64,000 nucleotides of DNA, from NCBI GenBank assembly GCA_947311845.1, contig CAMZMU010000080.1, positions 44,318,359 through 44,382,358 on the forward strand. The letters are read 5' to 3'. Positions 57,735 to 64,000 of the stretch are shown piece by piece (position 1 is the first letter of the stretch; each line of letters opens with the position of its first letter). The notes under the pieces are model-generated. The model searched no databases. It was not told the origin of the DNA and worked only from the letters and a program-made list of their open reading frames with translations. The position numbers were made by a program, and so were the translations under genes. This DNA is from Poa pratensis. Taxonomy: Eukaryota > Streptophyta > Magnoliopsida > Poales > Poaceae.

Positions 57735-60700
57735 CTAAGGAGTCGCCGCCTTGGCAGAAGCTATCGGTAGGTCTCGGGGGCTGGCGCCGGCATCCTTGGG
57801 GCTATTTCTGCCATCCTGGGGGCTGCGCTCCTCAGCCATGGCTGCACCCTCTCCACCTCCGGCAGCTTCAGGATCCGCCAAGGAGGGATTCGCTGCTGTA
57901 GCATGGGGATCTGGGTGTTCCTTGTAGAATGTGTGGATGTCCACCATGTGGGCACCCCGAGGCGCGTAGCCTCGAACAGTCCGCATCACATCTTGCATCA
58001 CGATGGGTTGGTCGTTCTCGTCTACGGTCGGAAGTACTCGGTGACTTGGTGAATATTCGCCTCCGGGTACCACGCCGACGTCAACGCCAACGCCAACTTG
58101 GCTCCGCCTCGTGCAGCAGATCGCAGCTGGCCGACCTGTTCGGTGGCCGCCTTCTCCAGTAGCTCCGGCAAGGCGTGGAAGTCCACAGGATCACTGTCGT
58201 CGCCAGGGAAGAACTTGGCGGCAAACGTCTTGCCCGCGCCGACAATCTGGTTGACTATTTCGCCAACTTTCAAGACTCGGGCAAGGCGGGGCGAGGCGTC
58301 CGCGTTGTCACCCAAGTTTGCCGGTACTGCACAATTTAAATTTGTTAGACATTAAGGCAGGAGAAAATGTTCAAGTAAACATCCAGATGAAGAGGAAAAA
58401 CTTACCAAGGACGTGATCGTGGATGGCATTGACTTCATCCATGTGGCCGGCAAGGGTCTCCTCAGCTAGCTTGACCGCCTTGGCATGCTTGTCCTGCTGC
58501 AGCTGGGAGTTCTTGGTCACCTCGGCAAGGTTGTCCCCCAAAGCCTTCAGTTACTCTGACAACTTGCTAACCTCGGTGGCATGGGCCAGAGCCCGCTTTT
58601 CTAGCTCCTTGGCATGATCCGCCTTCAGCTTCATGACCTCAATGGCCAAATCTGCAGCTTCGTTGATCAGCACTTGCATGTCAGTGGAGATCTTGAGCAC
58701 ATCTTGTGCGGTGTCTAACAATTCTACAAAGCGGAGCAATCGCCGACTAAAATACTTGTCGGAAGAAAGCAAAAGGAAGACGGATGAAAAGAAGGCAAAG
58801 AGATTTGTCACCTTCATCCTTTTTGCGAGCTTCTTCCAAGCTCGCAATCTGGGCATCCTTGATCTCCATGTCCTGCCGCAGTTGTTGGCATTCCTTGACC
58901 TTCTTTTCTTGAGCGCGGAATAGCTCAAGGTTGGAAGCAAGGACAGCCTGCGGACGTGACGAAAACATTGAGATTAAAACTATATAGTCAAAAAGACCAA
59001 TCTGCCGGCTAAAATAATTTTTAACCACCAAAGTGCTCGGGGGCTACGACTATAGACTAAGTTACCTCAAGTTGGTCGTGGAGGGTTTCGTGGAGTGTGT
59101 CCATGTGCGAGTACCAGTTGCGGGTACCATCACGCATGGTCCTCAGTGTTTTCCGGGGATCTTTCACCCCTTCACCATGTCCAGAGCTGGGATGGGAAGA
59201 AGAGCCGCCGCGGCTCTCCGCCATCTCTTCTGCCGCCTCCTTCTTCATGGCAATAAATTGGTTGGCATCATTAGCCGAAGCTTCAGCCATCTTCGATGTA
59301 GAGGCACCGGGAGCAGATTTCTTGCCCGCCGCCTTCTCCGCAGCTGTCTTTGCGGTACCAGTAGACGTCGCGTCCTTTGCTGTGTATGTTCCCGGGCAGA
59401 CAACTACGGGAACGCCAACAGTAGACGTAGCCGGTGCGGCGGCTGGAGAAGGCCTTGGCGGCTTGCCTCTATCGGCTGACACCTTCATGTTGGAGCGAAG
59501 CTTGGGCATGGGGAGTTTAACTCTGTAAAAGGGATAGAAAGAATGTCGGTAAACCTATATTAACAAACATCAAATGGTCAAGTTAGCAAAATATGGGCTA
59601 GCTCACCGTTTAAGGGGGACATTCTCCCCCAAGGTCTCATCCTCCGCTTCGGTGGTGACGGCTGATTTCTTCTTCTTCTCCAAGTCCCTGGTAGTGGAGG
59701 AAGATCCGTCAACCTTGCGCTTCCTAGATTTGGCGGTTCTGGCATCATACCAGTTTGGAGCCAAGTCAGCATCCGTCAAGGTCTTCAGCTGAAAAACAAG
59801 GCAGCGTCAATCCAACATCCAGTTGACAAAAAGTAACTAGACATTGGAAGCTCCGGCTTACCTCTGGGGCTGGGTTGTCGTGGGTGAACATGGCGACGCC
59901 TTCAGCTGCCTTCACCTGCAGAGGTTTGATAAGCTCGCTCAGCCGGTATAGCAACGTCGCCTCGTCCAGGGTGCTGTTGTCGGCGATGTCCGCCTTATAC
60001 TCGCACATCTTCAGCGGGCGATGGCGGAGGGGCATGATTTTCCTCGACAACCAGCAGATGACGGTGTCAACTCCGTCAAGCAGCGGAGCCTCCATCGTCT
60101 TCGTCAGAAACTCGATCCGCCTAACAGCAATGCGAAGATCATTCGACAAACTACCGAGTGACACCTTTGCCGTCTAGCATGCCTTGTGGGTAGGTGGACG
60201 TTGATGAAGGGGGGGAAGACTAGTTGTGGTGCCGGGTGTTGGGATGTCCTTGCAGTAAAACCAAGTGCTGGTCCAATTCTTCACCGACTCGATGTAGGGA
60301 ATCTTCGGATACCAGTCGGGTTGGCGGCAGTTGAAAGTGATACTGCCGCAAGTTGCCGGCTGGCCGCCTGCTATGGTTTGCCGGCGGCACAGAAAGCAGT
60401 ATTTGAAAAGCTCTATGGAGGCAGCTATACCTAGGTAGCCCTCGCACAGCGCTTGGAAGCCGGCTAGCACTAGGATGCTATTCGGCGCTCTGTTGTGTGG
60501 CTGTAGCCCATAGAAGCTAAGTACAGCCAAGAAGAAGGCGGAGAGCGGCAGAGTCATACCACGAAGGTTGTGCGACGCCAACATAACTCGCTCGCCTTCT
60601 TGGGGGTCGGGGACGGCTTCATTGCCTGGTACCCGCCAGGTGCAATCCACTTTGGGCGGTATGAAGCCGCCATCCTCCAACTCCTGTAGGTACTCTGACG

Positions 60701-61034
60701 TCATACATGACGGCAGCCAGTACCTTGAGCCCAGATCCGCCACTTCTTTTTCTTCCACGGCAGCCTCGCCGGCGGCGGTCTCCCGCTCCGCCGTGAGCTC
60801 GGCATCTGACGTCGTCAGGGATGGAAGGGGAAAAGTGGGCACGGCCATCGCTGGAGCCGTCGGAGATGGGGAAGCTAACGACATCCCGCCCGTAGCCGTG
60901 GCGGGGAAAGAAGAGGCCGCCGGCGTTGTGCTCGCGGAAACTGCCGCCGCCGGTGTAGATCCAAATCCAATCACAACAGTCGATGCTGCGGTCGCAGCCA
61001 CCGTCGCCGAAGCCCGCACGTCCTTGCTTGCCAT
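57735..61034 (-). pseudogene. Antisense gene of the gypsy element: 'putative gypsy type transposon' protein, six exons
   Basis: Read on the minus strand from ATG 61032-61034. Exons: 61034-59862, 59788-59607, 59522-59066, 58947-58812, 58723-58406 and 58326 to about 57735. All five introns are GT...AG and the reading frame is kept across every junction. Exon 1 holds an Ala/Thr/Ser-rich leader, then the block LSAFFLAVLSFYGLQPHNRA and QALCEGYLGIAASIELFKYC, which I recognise as the Pfam family called putative gypsy type transposon (PF04195). Exons 4-5 are Lys/Glu/Leu-rich and coiled-coil-like. The function is unknown. Exon 1 carries TAG at 60174-60176, exon 5 TAA near 58555 and exon 6 a frameshift near 58025-58040. 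Antisense ORFs are known from the Tat lineage. A TATA box lies 130 bp upstream. Confidence 0.85.
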
Positions 61035-61162
61035 TTGGCACGGAGCGCCGCTTGATGTGCTCGTCGGAGATGGGAGCAGGAGGTGGAGAGCTCGAGGAAG
61101 AAGAAGTGGCAGCGGCGGAGTACAAATGGAGAAGGTAAAGTTATCCCCGTGGTAATTTGGGG

Positions 61163-61170
61163 TATTTATA
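61163..61170 (-). promoter_or_regulatory. TATA box of the antisense gene
   Basis: The minus strand reads TATAAATA about 130 bp before the ATG at 61034, giving a leader of about 100 bases. Upstream, at about 61219-61227 (plus CCACGTGCC), lies a G-box-like CACGTG core, a common plant promoter motif. Confidence 0.65.
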
Positions 61171-61585
61171 CCTCCTGCTCCGTGATTCGTGCGTGAAATG
61201 GCAGGAGCCATGATCTCCGCCACGTGCCCACGTCTCGCACGTCGTGGTAACGGCACGCGTTGCCGTCGCCTTGATTCCCGCGCGTGGTGGGGAAACAATC
61301 ATGACGCACGACTGAGTTCAAACTGTCGTGGACTCCGTGATGTCATCTGTCAACATTTGACGGACTGGTCAACCGACAAGACCTTTGCCTGGAAGATTCC
61401 TGACAACCATCAGGCCGTCTTTCCCATGTTGGCGGCAACGCGTCCGACTACTTTTGTTGGACTGCCGCCTGGTTCAACTTTGGAATGCTTCAAGCTCTTC
61501 AGCCGCCTACTGTGTCAAGTACAAGGCGGATATCGCAGATGAAAGAAGACGGCGCCTGGAGAACTTCAACCCTTCCGGGGGCTAA

Positions 61586-62114
61586 TGTTGGGGATATACC
61601 GACTAGGGGTATCACCAGCATGGATCAATCCGGCTAGTCGAGGGTGGCCCGCAATGGTGGTAAAGGCTTTGCCTACCGGGCGGCCCAGATAGCTGACGAC
61701 CAAGGCAGGCGGAAGCTGGCAAGGAGGAGGCCTAAGACCGAAGCCCATGAAGCCACCAGGACCAAGACGGAAGGCGGCAGACTTGTCGGCTAGGTTTAGG
61801 ACTCTGTATGCTTGCCGGATACGTAATCACCTTGTAACCCTAGGTCCTACCGCCTATATAAGCCGGACCTCGGGACACCTTTAGGGCACGATTCCATATG
61901 ATCAATCTCACCTCCAACTCATTGTAACCCGATCAAGACTATTGCCATTATAGTGAGTTATAGCAGCACGTAGGATCTCGCCACCACCGTGAGATCCGAA
62001 GCTGGGTAAACTGCCTTGTTCGATCCCGACCTCGACGACGTCCACCTTCTTGCCCTACGTTCACACTCGGCTAGCAGGACCCCGTCTCCTATCCAAGATG
62101 TCGATACGACGACA
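61586..62114 (+). repeat. 3' LTR of the outer gypsy element
   Basis: 529 bp, begins TGTTGGGGATATACCG and ends ATACGACGACA. Preceded by the purine-rich CCGGGGGCTAA (about 61576-61585), the polypurine tract. Confidence 0.93.
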
Positions 62115-62119
62115 CCGGG
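62115..62119. repeat. Target-site duplication of the outer gypsy element, right copy
   Basis: CCGGG, identical to 35350-35354. Confidence 0.9.
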
Positions 62120-62563
62120 GATGAGGATGAACAAAGATCGTAAAGATGGAGGGTCATTTCACGCTATTTCGAGAGTACCTCATTCACGATCCAACTCATG
62201 GGCCCAAGGAATTTTGACGACACTTTTCTGATGAACAAGGATCTCTTTCATGAAGATTGTGATGAGTACGATGACTACTTTGAGTGCAAGAAAGATTGCA
62301 CCGGTTTGTTCAGTTTCTCTATTCAGAAATGCACCGCTGCGTTGAGATGTCTTGCATATGGAGCTTCTGTAGATACAGTGGACGACTACCTACGCATGTC
62401 TGAGTTCACATGCATCAAGATCATGTATCGGTTTTGCATGGCAGTGGTTGCAGTGTTTGGACCAATCTATTTGAGACCACCAAATGAAATTTACACTGCT
62501 CGACTCATGGCACAAAACGCACTTGGAGAATTTTCCGTGATGATTGGAAGCATCGATTGCAAA
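62120..62563 (+). pseudogene. PIF/Harbinger-like transposase fragment
   Basis: A reading frame from about 62198 gives NKDLFHEDCDEYDDYFECKK, then SIQKCTAALRCLAYGASVDT, DDYLRMSEFTCIKIMYRFCM and FSVMIGSIDCK. This follows the order of plant Harbinger transposases (HARBI1 class), ending at the first catalytic Asp region (GSIDC). Upstream codons (62150-62215) appear in another frame, so there is a frameshift near 62212. The rest of the DDE domain is absent: after 62563 the sequence becomes A-rich low complexity. It is a dead DNA-transposon fragment that was probably the target of the outer gypsy. Confidence 0.75.
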
Positions 62564-62700
62564 AGAAAAGAAAAAGAAAAACCAACAGAAACAGAAACCA
62601 ACAGAAGCATCGATTGGAGTACATTTAGTTTGCGTAAAAAAAACAGAAACGAAAAAATAAAAATGGAAAAAAAGGAAAGCAGAACGAAAACCAACAGAAA
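62564..62700. repeat. A-rich low-complexity tract
   Basis: GAAAAAGAAAAACCAACAGA-type repeats. It continues in similar style after the Helitron at 63472-63530, which indicates that the Helitron inserted into this tract. Confidence 0.6.
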
Positions 62701-63471
62701 TCTCTCCTAATACTAAAGGAAGGATCGCTTCCTTGTTTCCTTGGTTTGGTCCGACATTTTTTTTCCACTTTTGCCCCTGCGTCCTAGAGGATATTACGTG
62801 AACTGCCACCGAAAAAGACACATACCGGTTGGTTTTTTTTCCAATTTTGCCCCTGCGTTGTGCAAGGTATTACGCACACTGCCACCGGTAAAGACACATA
62901 CCGGTTCGGTGTTGCCATTTTTTGCAAAACACTTCCTCAAGAAAAATGAAATTACCCAGTAGTCCACAAAACAAAGGAGGATGTCCGCAACATTTTCACA
63001 AAAACACCCCTAATAAATACGGAAAATACTACGCACTCCACAAGACAAAGGATGCTACGCCACACCTTTTTACAGAAACATCCCGAAAAATGAGAAAATT
63101 AACCCAACGTCCATATCGTCTTGGTAATTATTAAATCCTTGACAGTGGGTCCCGTTATCAGAATTTTAATCTTTTCCAGAAAATAAATAAAACTTGTAAA
63201 ATTAATAGAATATTCTCCGTTTATCAGAAAAATGCAAACAATATATCAAAATGTTCAGAAAAATGTAATTTATCTATTTATATGAAATACATGCATGATT
63301 GAACAACTTAAATTAAAACTTACCAAGACATTCAAACTGTATTTGAACATATTTAGCAACTTTAACCACGCTTATTTACGAGAACAAAATAACCAACTTA
63401 CTCAGTTCAAAAAATAAATTATTAAAGTGTTTCATCGGCCCGTTGCAACGCACGGGCAGGCACTTTCCTAG
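62701..63471 (+). mobile_element. Non-autonomous Helitron (771 bp)
   Basis: Begins TCTCTCCTAATACTAAAGGA after an A and ends TTTCCTAG before a T, so it sits in an A|T dinucleotide as Helitrons do. A hairpin with stem GCCCGT/ACGGGC (63438-63457) lies 10 bases before the terminal CTAG, the diagnostic 3' structure. It has no Rep/helicase coding and no recognisable captured gene. Confidence 0.85.
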
Positions 63472-63539
63472 TAAAAATAAAAATATAGCAAAAAAAGAAA
63501 AAGAAACAGAAACGTAAAGGATAAAGGGAAAGCGAACGC

Positions 63540-63680
63540 GTTAATGGGCCAGCCCACCGTGGCTCCCTGCAGGGTGGCGCTACTGGGTTGCATCGCAGGG
63601 CAAATGCTATTTGCCGCCTTTTGCGGCGCGGGAGGCTCGCGCCGCACACCCCCGCGCCGCACTGGGCCGGCCCATTTTGC
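63540..63680. repeat. GC-rich inverted-repeat block
   Basis: AATGGGCCAGCCCA near 63543 is matched in inverted orientation by TGGGCCGGCCCATT near 63663, enclosing GCGGCGCG-rich sequence. Similar blocks are common in Triticeae repeats. The family is not assigned. Confidence 0.55.
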
Positions 63681-63744
63681 GTTTTTTCTCTTTTCTTTTC
63701 TGTTTTCTTCCTTTTCTTTTTCTGTTTTCTTTTTCTTTTTAAAA

Positions 63745-63980
63745 TGTGTTTTTTTGAAAAATGTTCAAACTTGAAAATTTGTTTAAACTTGAAAATTGTT
63801 CATATTCGAAAGTTGTTCAGATTTGAAAAATTGTTCAGATTTAAAAATTGTTTAAAAGTGAGAACTGTTCAAGTCTTAAAATTGTTCATATTTTTAAAAC
63901 CATTCAGAACTGAAAAATGTTTCAGATTTAAAAAAATATTAAGTTTTTTTGATAATGTTCAGATTTAATAAAACAGAAAA
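63745..63980. repeat. Degenerate short-period repeat (GTTCAnATTTGAAAA type)
   Basis: About ten imperfect units of a 17-22-bp A/T-rich motif around GTTCA(A/G)A(T/C)TTGAAAA. It probably continues past the right edge of the window. Confidence 0.7.
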
Positions 63981-64000
63981 AAGAAAAAGAAATTAGACAT

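Larger units (their letters stand above)
35355..62114 (+). mobile_element. Tat-like Ty3/gypsy retrotransposon containing nested insertions
   Basis: Two LTRs of 526 and 529 bp, TG...CA, flanked by perfect CCGGG repeats. Removing the nested LINE and its duplicated target leaves about 12.2 kb. The order on the plus strand is LTR, gag, protease, reverse transcriptase, RNase H, integrase, then a 4.4-kb 3' region with a gene in antisense orientation, then LTR. Pol followed by a long 3' region with an antisense ORF is the layout of the Tat lineage of gypsy elements. The two LTRs differ at roughly 20 positions by eye (near 4 percent), so it is older than the elements inside it. All reading frames are broken. 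Confidence 0.93.

Noticed and set aside
61035..61298. Alternative upstream start for the antisense gene (ORF opening at 61298)
   Set aside because: That start lies upstream of the TATA box and encodes a Leu/Pro/Ser-rich stretch typical of untranslated leader. ATG 61034 fits the promoter spacing.
63745..64000. Minisatellite or centromere-like array at the right edge
   Set aside because: Units are too short, irregular and degenerate. This style is common in dispersed Triticeae repeats.

Overview
The window is plant nuclear DNA, almost certainly from a Triticeae grass (wheat, Aegilops, barley or rye group). The evidence is a spliced grass-type xyloglucan endotransglucosylase/hydrolase (XTH) gene, a Ty1/copia element whose LTR start and polypurine tract match the BARE/Angela type, Athila-like gypsy elements with tRNA-Asp primer sites, Stowaway MITEs starting CTCCCTCC, and nested retrotransposons filling most of the sequence. 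No bacterial or organellar genes were seen.

Left third (1-22,070): a low-gene region with two tandem XTH paralogues. The first (3096-5356) is a pseudogene with three small frameshifts and a 1.2-kb 5'-truncated LINE in its third exon, flanked by a 13-bp target duplication. The second (20433-21447) is intact: three exons, 285 residues, signal peptide and catalytic motif [11 protein letters not shown] distal upstream block (1-242 and 1609-1772) recurs at 13313-13793, so the pair probably arose by a segmental duplication of at least 13 kb. Between the genes lie a fragment resembling the C-terminus of HCF107-type HAT/TPR proteins, several MITEs and foldback elements, a gypsy protease-like remnant and a rearranged Athila-like LTR cluster.

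Middle (22,070-35,340): a complete 8.1-kb minus-strand copia element (22075-30209, TSD ATAAG) sits just upstream of a second, plus-strand copia gag/protease remnant. An unclassified LTR-like stretch follows, carrying a solo Athila-type LTR (33764-35326).

Right half (35,350-62,119): a three-level nest resolved by its target-site duplications. A roughly 12.2-kb Tat-like Ty3/gypsy element (35355-62114, TSD CCGGG) was hit in its reverse-transcriptase region by a full-length 6.45-kb LINE (39707-54286, TSD AAGGACCACTTTGC). The LINE was then hit in ORF1 by an 8.1-kb minus-strand Athila-like element (39990-48113, TSD GTAGT). The gypsy itself landed in an eroded PIF/Harbinger-like transposase region.

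The most notable feature is in the 3' part of the outer gypsy: an antisense gene with its own TATA box, six exons and five canonical introns, encoding a protein of the 'putative gypsy type transposon' family. It now carries two nonsense codons and a frameshift. The right edge holds a short non-autonomous Helitron (62701-63471) and degenerate A/T-rich repeats. The only clearly functional host gene is the second XTH.
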